Below, one piece after another: positions 31,661 through 39,593 of a stretch of 42,166 nucleotides of DNA. Location of the stretch: assembly GCA_027622555.1 (NCBI GenBank), contig JAQBYJ010000043.1, positions 1 to 42,166 on the forward strand. Reading direction: 5' to 3'. The position numbers were made by a program, and so were the translations under genes. Position 1 is the stretch's first letter; each line of letters begins with the position of its first letter. Below the pieces are notes generated by a model. It searched no databases and had not been told where the DNA came from. It saw only the letters and a list, made by a program, of their open reading frames with translations. This stretch comes from Verrucomicrobiota bacterium (GTDB lineage: Bacteria > Verrucomicrobiota > Verrucomicrobiia > Opitutales > UBA2995).

Positions 31661-33478
31661 CTAGTTTCTATTCCACGGAAAACTCATCGTTGGCTGACCG
31701 ACATACCTCTCATTTGAAATAACGAGACGCGTGCCACATCCCGGTTCCAATCGCACAACAAAGGTCGTGCTATCCACTTTCACTGAATCCTTACCGTGTT
31801 TGACCTGGGTAATCCTATGTTCACCGTAGGCTCCAGCCTGGACAATCAACTCTCTCGCCTCTGATTGGTTTACATTTACCAGAGTTACCGAAACCTGCTC
31901 ATCACTCACTTGGTCAATCAGCGCAGCGACGTCCTCCGGAATCCCAGCCCTCCGATTCACCGGATCGAAGTAACGCAAGCGACAATGAAGCGGAGCAGCG
32001 CCCCGGCCGGGATCAAGTCCAGCCATCATCAATTTGTTCAAAGTGTCGACGGTTGCCGGGTTAAAAGCCATCGGATCATCAGCCAGGCGGGTGTCGGGCG
32101 TGGTCAGGTCGGCACGCATTCCCGCTACACGAGTGCGAATCGTTCCAAAATCCTTCCCCAATTCACGAGCAGGGAAGTCATCATCGTCGCCGTTAAGATA
32201 TCTCACCCAGGGATCGTTCTTCACACGAGCCTTGTCCTTTTCGTCCATGGTCCAGAACCAGCAATTCAACAATCCCCAGGAAACCGGGTTCGGTTGAAAG
32301 TCATACCAGCCATCATCCCCATACATGTTTGGGTAACGCCGGACACCATCGATCATTTTTGAATTGGAATTCACAATATCGATCATACGAGTCCAGGCAT
32401 CGATATACTTCCGATCTCCCGTGAGCAGATAGGCATTTCCAAATCCATCCACCGCGCGATAGACACGGGTCCGGTGGGCCAGTTCACCGGTTTGAGGAAC
32501 CTCAACTGAGAACCCCCAACCATAGACGCTACCCCACCATTTGCCATCCGTTTCACCACCAATGGTTCCGTCGAGTCCGACGCTGGAGGGAATGATGCCG
32601 TTGTTATCCTTCATACGTTTGAGCCAGGCATCGGCGTAGTCGACCAACCATTTTTTGTACTTTGCTTCACCGGTCAGGATATAGGCGTTCGAAGCCAAGG
32701 TCATGGAGGACATGTTCTGCGGATGGTCTCCGAGGATGTCGTTGTAATCTTTAAAATGCGCGACCATCTCAGCATAGTTACGCTCACCATGACCTAAATG
32801 AAAGCGGTTTTCCACCTCGATGGGATCACCCGCCCAATCGAGCCCCGTGGTCTTGCGCATCAATGGTCCCCGGCTGCCGTTGAACATGCTCCGGATGATC
32901 TGATGCTCGAAGTCGAAATTCTGCGCACCCGGATCTTCGTTCATGTAAAATCCGGCAAAGCGTCGCACCCTGTTTTGGAAATCAAGGCTATCCGGATCGG
33001 ATAACCCTTGCAGATTAAAGACCCGCAATCCTTCTCCGTTATGCATCCAATCCATCATGACGGGAAACTCTTTATAATACATGCCGTCGCGGGCAAAGGG
33101 CACATCTGTCGTCTTCGCTTCCGTGTATTGCCTGAGGTGACCTTCCCAGGCTTTACGATACATCGTGAGAATGGCGTCATCCCCACCCAACGCATGCAGA
33201 ATCGGCCAGTCTGCCACATTCTCAATCGCATCGTCCGGTCCGTCGTCTCCTCCCCATCGTTCCACACACAAAAGGTAACCGCGTTCATCAAAGTATTTTT
33301 CAAAAAACTCCGAGCAGGCGACGGTATGAGCCCTGAGCAACTCGCGTTCAAGCAATGCCCATTCCGGTGGCGCCATTGGGGAACTAACGTCGATAACAAC
33401 GGAGCGGGCGAATCCATTAATGGAAAGAAGAAAGGAGGAAGAAAAAACTAAATATCTGAGTAAGCGAATATGTTTCAT
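31661..33478 (-). CDS. Secreted protein of unknown function, candidate alpha-toroid polysaccharide-active enzyme
   Basis: The 605-residue protein has a signal peptide (cleavage near GFARS, residue 25). I do not recognise a named family. The body looks like an (alpha/alpha) toroid: helical segments alternate with Trp/Tyr/Asp-rich loops such as 'CVERWGGDDGPDDAIENVADWPIL', 'FEHQIIRSMFNGSRGPLM', 'FHLGHGERNYAEMVAHFKDYNDILGDHP' and 'ASNAYILTGEAKYKKWLVDYADAWLKRM'. The last 90 residues are beta-rich, ending '...PGCGTRLVISNERY', like an all-beta sandwich. This arrangement is common in uronate lyases and in GH88/GH105-type or GH127-type enzymes. The gene stands between a PL10 lyase and two sulfatases in one direction, which supports a role in the same degradation pathway. 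Activity is inferred from context and overall shape only. Confidence 0.6.
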   Translation of the reverse strand: MKHIRLLRYLVFSSSFLLSINGFARSVVIDVSSPMAPPEWALLERELLRAHTVACSEFFEKYFDERGYLLCVERWGGDDGPDDAIENVADWPILHALGGDDAILTMYRKAWEGHLRQYTEAKTTDVPFARDGMYYKEFPVMMDWMHNGEGLRVFNLQGLSDPDSLDFQNRVRRFAGFYMNEDPGAQNFDFEHQIIRSMFNGSRGPLMRKTTGLDWAGDPIEVENRFHLGHGERNYAEMVAHFKDYNDILGDHPQNMSSMTLASNAYILTGEAKYKKWLVDYADAWLKRMKDNNGIIPSSVGLDGTIGGETDGKWWGSVYGWGFSVEVPQTGELAHRTRVYRAVDGFGNAYLLTGDRKYIDAWTRMIDIVNSNSKMIDGVRRYPNMYGDDGWYDFQPNPVSWGLLNCWFWTMDEKDKARVKNDPWVRYLNGDDDDFPARELGKDFGTIRTRVAGMRADLTTPDTRLADDPMAFNPATVDTLNKLMMAGLDPGRGAAPLHCRLRYFDPVNRRAGIPEDVAALIDQVSDEQVSVTLVNVNQSEARELIVQAGAYGEHRITQVKHGKDSVKVDSTTFVVRLEPGCGTRLVISNERYVGQPTMSFPWNRN

Positions 33479-33580
33479 GGGGTGAAGCAGACTAGCTTCA
33501 TCGCAGTTACAAACTCCAGAAAAATAATCGCCCTTTCTTAAGCTCCTTACAACTTCCTGGTTGTTCAGTTCTTGGGAGAA

Positions 33581-34921
33581 TCAAATCGTTTTCAACAACT
33601 CCAGAAACTCACAAAGAGTATTCACATTATTGATGAAAACCCGGCTGCTGATGCGGTCTTTTACTTCCCATTCTCCATTCCACGTTTGGTCCTTAATCTT
33701 TTTCTTGAATCGATCATCAATTGTTATCCAACGACCTTTTTTGTCCTGGGCCTCAACGATCGCCTTTACCTTAGGCTCCAGCTCGGTGATCCTCTGCATG
33801 GGATCAGCAGGCTCTTCCTTATCAAAATCCCAGCCTTTAAAATTGAGTCTTTCAAAACGAGCACGGGTTTTTGCGATTTTCTCAGTCAGGTCGGTTTCGT
33901 AACCATAACCCGTTCGACGCTCCTCACTCAGCTCCTCAGGACTGTCTACACGAATCCGTCCACGGTCATAGTAAAGGGGTTTCCCTGTACCAATCTCAAT
34001 AAACCGGGGCCACAATCCATTGGGCAACTGACAATCATCCAACCAACGGAGAGAGTCGTGAATCGGCTCCAGATACTCGGATTTCTTGAAAACCACGGCC
34101 AAGTCCATCAGCGAGTTCAGATTATTAACCGTTGCCAGCGGACAAAGGGAAGGCGGCTCAAAACTACGCGCCCATGCGGGTTGATTGAATTCATTGTATT
34201 GCTGCGCCCAACCTGGTTGAGGGGGAGGAAGTTGCGACATCATTATAAAACGTGCCGCTCTATTTAAACTAATCCCGATCTGATCATTGCTGTAATAGCC
34301 GTCCGCTTCAATCATGACGCGAATACAGTCATTCATTCCTTCGTCGTTGAAGGTTGCGTAGTCATGGTAGTTAAACTGACGAGGGAACTTATGTGGCCAA
34401 CCACCATTACTCAGCTGGGAGGTGGTCATCAAATTCAGAGACTTCTCAATGGCCCCCCAGAATCCCTCTCCACCAAACTTGAAATCTGCTGCCATCAGGA
34501 AACTTATCGTCGACTGGGTCTGATCATCATCAAAGCTCACAACCCTCGACGGGGCTTTGCTAAAATTTATGGTGTGATCCCATCCACCTAAACTGTTTTG
34601 TCCCCTTATCAACGCATCAGCCGCATCCTTGGTGGCACGCATAGCCGGATTATATTGAGTAACATTATACGCCCTCAAAAACGCCATCCCCACAGCGGGT
34701 GTTCCAGGAGCTTGAACCTCGATGGTACTCTCATCAGCAATCCCTTCACCCCATCGCTCGCTCAAATCCGACGTCACGTACCACACGTAACCACCCTCGG
34801 TGCTGATCGAATGAAAGAATTTAACCCCGCGCTCCAATGCCTGCTCAGCATCTCGTTTAAGATCAGCCGAAACGGTTACACAAAATGAAAAACTTAAAAG
34901 GATGAGTAGCATTTTTTTCAT
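33581..34921 (-). CDS. Secreted pectate lyase, family PL10-like
   Basis: The 446-residue protein has a signal peptide (MKKMLLILLSFSFCVTVSA) and PL10 (pectic acid lyase) landmarks: 'GGWPHKFP' (173-180), 'PGWAQQYNEFNQPAWARSFEPPSLCP' (236-261), and 'NGLWPRFIEIGTGKPLYYDRGR' (301-322), in which Arg306 aligns with the catalytic base Arg of the 'ARFYELGTNKP' motif. The acidic metal site corresponds to 'SFDDDQTQSTISFL' (129-142). PL10 enzymes cut polygalacturonate by beta-elimination using calcium and an arginine base. The gene heads the co-directional cluster with the unknown toroid protein and the two sulfatases, so its natural substrate may be a sulfated uronate polymer rather than land-plant pectin; that is an inference. 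Confidence 0.88.
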   Translation of the reverse strand: MKKMLLILLSFSFCVTVSADLKRDAEQALERGVKFFHSISTEGGYVWYVTSDLSERWGEGIADESTIEVQAPGTPAVGMAFLRAYNVTQYNPAMRATKDAADALIRGQNSLGGWDHTINFSKAPSRVVSFDDDQTQSTISFLMAADFKFGGEGFWGAIEKSLNLMTTSQLSNGGWPHKFPRQFNYHDYATFNDEGMNDCIRVMIEADGYYSNDQIGISLNRAARFIMMSQLPPPQPGWAQQYNEFNQPAWARSFEPPSLCPLATVNNLNSLMDLAVVFKKSEYLEPIHDSLRWLDDCQLPNGLWPRFIEIGTGKPLYYDRGRIRVDSPEELSEERRTGYGYETDLTEKIAKTRARFERLNFKGWDFDKEEPADPMQRITELEPKVKAIVEAQDKKGRWITIDDRFKKKIKDQTWNGEWEVKDRISSRVFINNVNTLCEFLELLKTI

Positions 34922-35041
34922 ACGGAGAATAATAAATACTCTAACTCAACGTCTTCCAAGCGTTAAGAGATGCTCGATAAAAGTTCCCGGTCTCTGCTTA
35001 GAAAACGACGAAAAAGAACCTGGAGCAACAAAGCACCAACC

Positions 35042-35195
35042 AAAGTTTAACTCAACCACAGATTGCTCAGATGGGCACAGATATTTTAATTATGAAACCA
35101 CGAATGGACAGGAATCATGAGGTAGGGACTGATCGCCGACTGTGTCGGGTCGAAGCTTTCAGCGTAGCCTGAGCGGTCCGATATCCTGAAGGGTT
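35042..35195 (+). repeat. Long direct repeat, copy 1
   Basis: This matches 35585-35743 over about 150 bp with few substitutions and a roughly 11-base gap after GGACA. It includes ACAGATTGCTCAGATGGGCA, then AATCATGAGGTAGGGAC, then GTCGGGTCGAAGCTTTCAGC and GCGGTCCGATATC. Confidence 0.9.
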
Positions 35196-35232
35196 CAAGG
35201 CATCTTTCTAAACGGAAAAAAGATACAAATTT

Positions 35233-35299
35233 TAACCACTGATAGCACTGATTTTCACCGATAAAAAACGAAAAAATATTCGTGATCCATTCGTGGTTA
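35233..35299. repeat. Small inverted-ended element (TAACCAC...GTGGTTA)
   Basis: Seven-base perfect terminal inverted repeats enclose a run of near-repeats (CACTGATAG, CACTGATTTT, CACCGATAAA) with about 10-bp spacing. The start resembles the AACCACAGATTGCTCAGATG start of the long direct repeats. Confidence 0.5.
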
Positions 35300-35329
35300 G
35301 TTTATGATTTTTAAAGGAACCAGCCTTCA

Positions 35330-35372
35330 GTTTTTCGCGTAATTCTGCGCTTTTCGTAGTTAAAACATTTTT
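35330..35372. repeat. Dispersed repeat, half-palindrome copy
   Basis: TTTTTCGCGTAATTCTGCGC followed by TTTTCGTAGTTAAAACA closely matches 14954-14988, and the end resembles the right arm of the palindrome at 35493-35567. Confidence 0.7.
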
Positions 35373-35383
35373 CTTCGAACGTA

Positions 35384-35423
35384 TTTTTTTGAACAGAAGC
35401 AAACGGAGGAAACGGAGAAAAAA
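35384..35423 (+). repeat. Dispersed repeat AACAGAAGCAAACGGAG, copy 1
   Basis: T-run, then GAACAGAAGCAAACGGAGG and AAACGGAGAAAA. A second copy in the same orientation is at 39638-39673, 4.2 kb away in the next repeat-bearing gap. Confidence 0.8.
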
Positions 35424-35492
35424 GAATCTTCATACCTTGTTTATTTGGCGGTCTGATTGAAATCTGCCAGTGGCGGATAAAAAATTATTTAT

Positions 35493-35567
35493 TAACTACG
35501 AAAGACGCTAAATTTCGCGAAACAGGATGAAGAATAATTTCGCGCCATTTCGCGTATTTCGTAGTTA
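35493..35567. repeat. 75-bp palindromic element (MITE-like)
   Basis: Perfect 11-bp terminal inverted repeats (TAACTACGAAA / TTTCGTAGTTA) continue inward as imperfect arms (GACGCTAAATTTCGCGAAA against TACGCGAAATGGCGCGAAA), so nearly the whole 75 bp can fold into one hairpin. Single arms recur at 14954-14988 and 35330-35372. Confidence 0.75.
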
Positions 35568-35584
35568 CAATAATAACGGTTTTA

Positions 35585-35743
35585 AAAGTTTAACTACAGA
35601 TTGCTCAGATGGGCACAGATATTGTAATTATGAAACCACGGATGGACACCAAGCGACACGAATCATGAGGTAGGGACCGATCGCAGACTGTGTCGGGTCG
35701 AAGCTTTCAGCGTAGCCTGAGCGGTCCGATATCATGGAAGGTT
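35585..35743 (+). repeat. Long direct repeat, copy 2
   Basis: Second copy of 35042-35195, same orientation, 543 bp downstream. It contains CCAAGCGACAC, absent from copy 1. Confidence 0.9.
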
Positions 35744-35774
35744 GGTTCGTTTATTACCAATCAACTTCAAAGAT

Positions 35775-35804
35775 GCCATGCTGGGGTTTGGCGTTCCCGG
35801 GGGG
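35775..35804. repeat. Dispersed repeat, GCTGGGG class, third copy
   Basis: GCCATGCTGGGGTTTGGCG followed by TTCCCGGGGGG. The inner stem seen in the 28167 copy is weakened by changes, so this copy is degenerate. Confidence 0.75.
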
Positions 35805-35911
35805 AATGCGGTTTCAGGTTTCGGGTCTGATTCTTGGAATGGTTAAATGATTCTGTCATAAAGAAAGGAGACAAAATCATGGGGAACAGAATAAAGGAGT
35901 AGGCTCTGTCC

Positions 35912-36298
35912 CTAAGGATTGAGAAAGCAGGAAGTACTCGCCGCTCCTTCGGTTGTCTCATGCCGGATGGGCGGGAGTCGATTCGTGTGCGCCTCGTCGT
36001 TACCCAACCCACCCTGGATAACCTCTATCAGCACATCGTTGTCCGGTTGATTGAGCATGGTAACCACACGATAAAAGTAGGCGCCCTCAAACCGGTGCTC
36101 ATCCACATACCTCAAAAAGTTCCCTGCTGTGACTGGCGCATCCTCCTCATACACTGCTATGGTAATTACGCCTAAATAAGTGACCAATTGAACGTGGGTG
36201 TTAGACTTAGTGCATCCGACAAAAACGAGAGCGACTAGCAAGGCACTCACGACCGAAAATCGATATAACGGGTATCCCATCGAAGCCGGTGAATTCAT
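35912..36298 (-). pseudogene. Truncated cyclophilin-type peptidyl-prolyl isomerase lipoprotein
   Basis: The 128-residue frame has a lipobox (LVFVGC29) and the first half of a cyclophilin domain: 'VTYLGVITIAVYEEDAPVTAGNFLRYVDEHRFEGAYFYRVV' (with the catalytic Arg of F-Y-R-V), then 'IQGGLGNDEAHTNRLPPIRHETTEG'. After HETTE a normal cyclophilin continues with about 70 residues including 'GTVSMAR' and 'SSEFFI'; here the frame ends 11 residues later. The half carrying much of the proline-binding pocket is missing, so the product is probably inactive. A TTG at 36310 is in frame; the ATG at 36298 is 15 bp after the EF-P stop. The break faces the repeat island, which may have caused it. Confidence 0.75.
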
Positions 36299-36313
36299 AA
36301 GTTTCGACAACGG

Positions 36314-36877
36314 TTAAACTCGTCCCTGGTAACTACTATCGCTCGTGCTAACTTTAATGGAGTCGTCCACTTTGATGAACGCAGGCGTGCGGACTTCCAA
36401 GCCGGTTTCGGTAACCACCATTTTTTGTACGTTCCCTGAAGAGTCGCCTTTAATGGCCACTGGCGCCTCCACCACTTTCATTTGAACGCTCAACGGAAGA
36501 TCGATCATCATCGGTACATCTTCAACCATCATAATATTGTACTCCAATCCTGGCACCATGTATTTCCTGGCGTCACCGATGATCTCCGCACTCAGTTCTA
36601 TCTGCTCGAACGATTCCAGGTCCATGAACGCAAATAAACCCTGGTTTTCATAGCTAAACTCCATTTTAACGCTCTGGTTATGCATCACGTTGAAGCTGTC
36701 GCCGGCGTTGGTCCGCACATGCACCACTTTATTGGTTTTCACATTGCGCAGTTGCATCGTGCAAAAGGAAGTCAGGTTGGGCGGTGTATGAATGGTCCGT
36801 TCCAAAACGAAACAAGGTTGCCCTTGATATTCGATTACATTGCCGCGCGATATTTTGTTTACCTGAGTATTAGCCAT
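36314..36877 (-). CDS. efp: Translation elongation factor P
   Basis: The 187-residue protein aligns without gaps to the N-domain of E. coli EF-P and has the three-domain length of the family, ending '...RTPAFIKVDDSIKV'. EF-P enters the ribosomal E site and relieves stalling at consecutive prolines. The tip residue at position 34, Lys (modified) in E. coli and Arg (rhamnosylated) in Pseudomonas, is Asn here, within T31-P-P-N-L-T-S37. It therefore cannot carry those modifications and must work unmodified or in another way. The frame runs to 36919, but the ATG at 36877 gives the normal start (MANTQVNKISRGNVIEY). The damaged prolyl isomerase gene follows 15 bp later in the same direction, a natural pairing of two proline-related functions. 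Confidence 0.93.
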   Translation of the reverse strand: MANTQVNKISRGNVIEYQGQPCFVLERTIHTPPNLTSFCTMQLRNVKTNKVVHVRTNAGDSFNVMHNQSVKMEFSYENQGLFAFMDLESFEQIELSAEIIGDARKYMVPGLEYNIMMVEDVPMMIDLPLSVQMKVVEAPVAIKGDSSGNVQKMVVTETGLEVRTPAFIKVDDSIKVSTSDSSYQGRV

Positions 36878-37255
36878 GATCCTGTGTGTTTTAAAAAGTA
36901 GCTGAAGTAAGCAGCGCAAATAACTGGTGTCCAGCCATGAATTATGGCTACTCCGCTCGAATTATCGCTCCGGTGAATATCAGCGCCTTTTGTTTACTCA
37001 AATACCTCGCCCAAACAAAGCACTCGGTGAATCAGACGGGCGATCCAATGCCTCACCATAAAAAAAGCTCTAATCATCCAAAGAAGAAAAGGCATCAACG
37101 AGTACTTCAAACGGCATGACGACACAGCACGAGATTTAGCCGTTAACCATCCTGAAAATAAGGTTCAGCATAGTGTAGGAAAACTATTTATACAAAACTA
37201 CCAGGACCGTCCCGTTCGGCTCGTCTTGTTCAAATAGCAACAAAGCGAACTCTGG
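36878..37255. other. Intergenic stretch upstream of efp, no gene recognised
   Basis: These 378 bp hold the efp promoter and the 3' end of the MFS gene transcript. A short plus-strand frame ending in a basic tail (HPKKKRHQRVL, stop near 37119) lacks a start signal or known relative. No hairpin with a T-run stands out. Confidence 0.4.
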
Positions 37256-38398
37256 TTAGGAACCCTGACGCACTTTCTTTGGCAGATAGGTTCCGGCTAT
37301 ATAGATCAATGAACCCACTAAAGCCCCGAGGGACATGATTCGGAACATAAAAACATAGCCGACATTTTCCGCCAGGTAACCACTAAGAGCGGCGCCGAAG
37401 AGTTGACCGAGCATGCGAACAGCCAGGTAGTAGGAAAGGACGGTCGCTTTGTGTCCTTTCTTTGCCAAGGAGGATAGGTAAACGATGGCGGCAACTTCGA
37501 TACCTCCCCAACAGAGACCGTGAAACATGATGGGGATCCAAAGCATTTCTACCTGACCAATAAACGAGGTAACAACTACACGCAGGGGTTGAGCCAGAAA
37601 TGCAAGGGCAAGAATGTGTACGGGATTAACGTGATCAATCCACTTACCAATCAGAGGCAGCGAAACAAGAGCGACCAATCCCATCAGCCCCGATAACAAA
37701 CCGAGTGAGCGGGTACTGGCTCCCAACTCGCGCGCATAGGCTGAGAAAAATTGATGAACAGGTGGCTCAGCCAATGCGACAAAGAAGAAGGCGATGAGAA
37801 ACAGCTTAATCCCGGGATGTAATCCACGAAAACCAAGCGGCGCCACTTTCGGAGGGTTGGTATCCGGTTCAGGGATTTGGAGGACTAGAGGGATGGATAA
37901 AAATATAAAGAGTGATCCCACTGCGCTGATAGTGGCGATGTCATTAAACAATAGCGGTAACCCCATAGCACCGACGGTAAAACCAAGGGAACCAAACGCG
38001 CGATAAATACCAAAGCTTCTTCCCTGACGAGCTCCACCAAATGCTTCAACCGCCAGCGTAGGCATCATCCCGATAATCATGGGGACCAGAATAGACTTCA
38101 ATACAGAATAGAGTACAAACTCCCAGACATGCTCGCAGATGGAGAAGTAGAGCATAAGCACGCCGTAGCCAATTGAACCCCAAATAATGAAAGCCTTATG
38201 TAGATGATTGCGGTCGGCCAAGCGGCCAAAAAACAAAGAGCTTATGATGAATATCCCACTACTGGCTCCTAAGATAAGGCCAATAGCGGTTTCGCCAATG
38301 CCGACGTCTTTCATGCGCACAGCTTCGAACACAAACAAAATCCCAATGCCTGCGATTTGCATCATGCAGGACATGCGAAGAATCCAGTTTAAATTCAT
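37256..38398 (-). CDS. MFS transporter
   Basis: The 380-residue membrane protein has about 12 transmembrane helices and the MFS loop 2-3 signature as 'GRLADRNHLHKAF', with a weaker second-half counterpart 'GKWIDHVNPVHIL'. 'AEPPVHQFFSAYARELG' in helix 7 and the overall length resemble the MFS_1-like/nucleoside- or sugar-proton symporter group (LacY/NupG type). The frame opens at 38425, but the ATG at 38398 (MNLNWILRMSCMMQIAG) gives a standard first helix. The gene stands alone, divergent from the SDR gene across about 430 bp. The substrate cannot be predicted; import of a sugar or uronate product would fit the rest of the window. Confidence 0.85.
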   Translation of the reverse strand: MNLNWILRMSCMMQIAGIGILFVFEAVRMKDVGIGETAIGLILGASSGIFIISSLFFGRLADRNHLHKAFIIWGSIGYGVLMLYFSICEHVWEFVLYSVLKSILVPMIIGMMPTLAVEAFGGARQGRSFGIYRAFGSLGFTVGAMGLPLLFNDIATISAVGSLFIFLSIPLVLQIPEPDTNPPKVAPLGFRGLHPGIKLFLIAFFFVALAEPPVHQFFSAYARELGASTRSLGLLSGLMGLVALVSLPLIGKWIDHVNPVHILALAFLAQPLRVVVTSFIGQVEMLWIPIMFHGLCWGGIEVAAIVYLSSLAKKGHKATVLSYYLAVRMLGQLFGAALSGYLAENVGYVFMFRIMSLGALVGSLIYIAGTYLPKKVRQGS

Positions 38399-38831
38399 GG
38401 TTATGTTGGGCTGCAAGCACGGCATAGAAAAGGAATAGCTATCTAAAAAGCGACCACCAAAATGTTATTTATGTGTATTAACCTGGATACCTTCCGGCCT
38501 TGAAACGGTCCTTTTTAGATAAGACCTTGCAATCCTATGAGGACAAATAATCTTGTTAGAACTCTGTTCCGCCTTTGGTGGATCAAGGGACCCCAGGGAG
38601 CGATGTTTAATATTTAACAACGCTTTGTTTGATAGTGCTACACGCCAACAGGATCCAGCAAAGCTGGAAGAGCCCAACGATCCAACGCCGGGACATCAAC
38701 CCACTCCGCGGGCCTCGACGGCGGAGTTAAATAGCCACAACATCGCAAGCAAGCGTACCACAAAATTACCATCCTGACAGAATGCAAAATTGTGTTGGCA
38801 GAAAAATAAGATGCATGGTCTAACTAACAGG
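38399..38831. other. Long divergent intergenic region, no gene recognised
   Basis: These 433 bp should hold promoters for the MFS gene and the SDR gene. Short frames on both strands overlap each other and match no family I know. A small hairpin (CTCCGC/GCGGAG, near 38703-38725) lies in the middle. The stretch may be gene debris, but I cannot identify its source. Confidence 0.4.
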
Positions 38832-39593
38832 ATGAGACTGAAGGATAAGGTGGCATTGATCACAGGCGCCGGGTCAGGTATCGGACGGGCAAGCGTGAAA
38901 AAGTTCTTGGAAGAAGGGGCGAAAGTCGTGGCCTCGGATATCAACGAGAATGCCCTTTCGGACCTCAAAACTGAGTTCAGCGCTATTGAAACGGTGACTG
39001 GGGATGTAACCATTCCAGCCGATACTGAGCGCATGGTTCAAACGGTGCTCGATGCATTTGGGCAAATCGATATACTGGTTAACTCCGCCGGGATAACTCA
39101 AAGAAACGTGAGCGGCGATGCCAGTTTCGAGGAGCGCTGGGATACCGTGATGAAGGTCAATGTGAAGGGAACAATGCTCATGTCTCATGCCGCAGTGGAA
39201 GTCATGCGGAAAAGCGGAGGTGGCTCCATCGTCAATCTTGGCTCCATCATGAGCTCCGTGGGTTATCCGACGGTTTTGCCCTTCACGGATGGATTCAATG
39301 CATACCCAAGTAGCAAAGGTGCGGTAGTTCAATTAACCAAAGACATGGGGGTTCGGCTCGCCAAGGATGGCATTCGCGTAAATGCCGTTTGCCCCGGTTT
39401 CATTTATACCGCCCTGACAGAGAACGTAACCAAGATTGAGGAGATTCATAAAACCATGAGCAAACTTCACCCGTTGGGCCGCATGGGCCAAGCGGAAGAG
39501 GTGGCAGGCGTAATCGCGTTTCTTGCCAGTAATGAAGCATCGTTCGTGACTGGTGCAGCGTGGATGGTCGATGGTGGATATACGGCTCAGTAG
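38832..39593 (+). CDS. Short-chain dehydrogenase/reductase (SDR, classical)
   Basis: The 253-residue enzyme is a classical SDR: cofactor motif T-G-A-G-S-G-I-G near residue 11, Asp in 'VVASDINENAL' favouring NAD(H) over NADP(H), 'NSAG' structural motif, catalytic Ser in 'NLGSIMSS', Tyr and Lys in Y-P-S-S-K, and the family end 'FVTGAAWMVDGGYTAQ'. It oxidises or reduces an alcohol/ketone; many relatives act on sugars or sugar acids such as gluconate or fucose derivatives. The frame continues upstream to 38790, but the ATG at 38832 (MRLKDKVALITG) is the usual SDR start; ATG 38811 is an alternative. It is monocistronic as far as can be seen. Confidence 0.93.
   Translation: MRLKDKVALITGAGSGIGRASVKKFLEEGAKVVASDINENALSDLKTEFSAIETVTGDVTIPADTERMVQTVLDAFGQIDILVNSAGITQRNVSGDASFEERWDTVMKVNVKGTMLMSHAAVEVMRKSGGGSIVNLGSIMSSVGYPTVLPFTDGFNAYPSSKGAVVQLTKDMGVRLAKDGIRVNAVCPGFIYTALTENVTKIEEIHKTMSKLHPLGRMGQAEEVAGVIAFLASNEASFVTGAAWMVDGGYTAQ

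Larger units (their letters stand above)
34922..35911. other. Gene-free repeat island
   Basis: Nearly 1 kb without a plausible gene. It holds two long direct-repeat copies, two palindromic elements, and single copies of three other dispersed repeats (each listed separately). The cyclophilin gene beside it lacks its 3' half, so the island may mark a past rearrangement. Confidence 0.75.

Noticed and set aside
36937-37119. 60-codon frame with a basic tail (HPKKKRHQRVL)
   Set aside because: It has no ribosome-binding signal and no known relative; A-rich DNA readily gives Lys/His/Arg runs. It might deserve a ribosome-profiling check but is not supported as a gene.
38553-38777. 74-codon plus-strand frame in the MFS-SDR gap
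   Set aside because: It overlaps an equally open minus-strand frame, has no start signal and low-complexity Pro/Thr/Ser composition.
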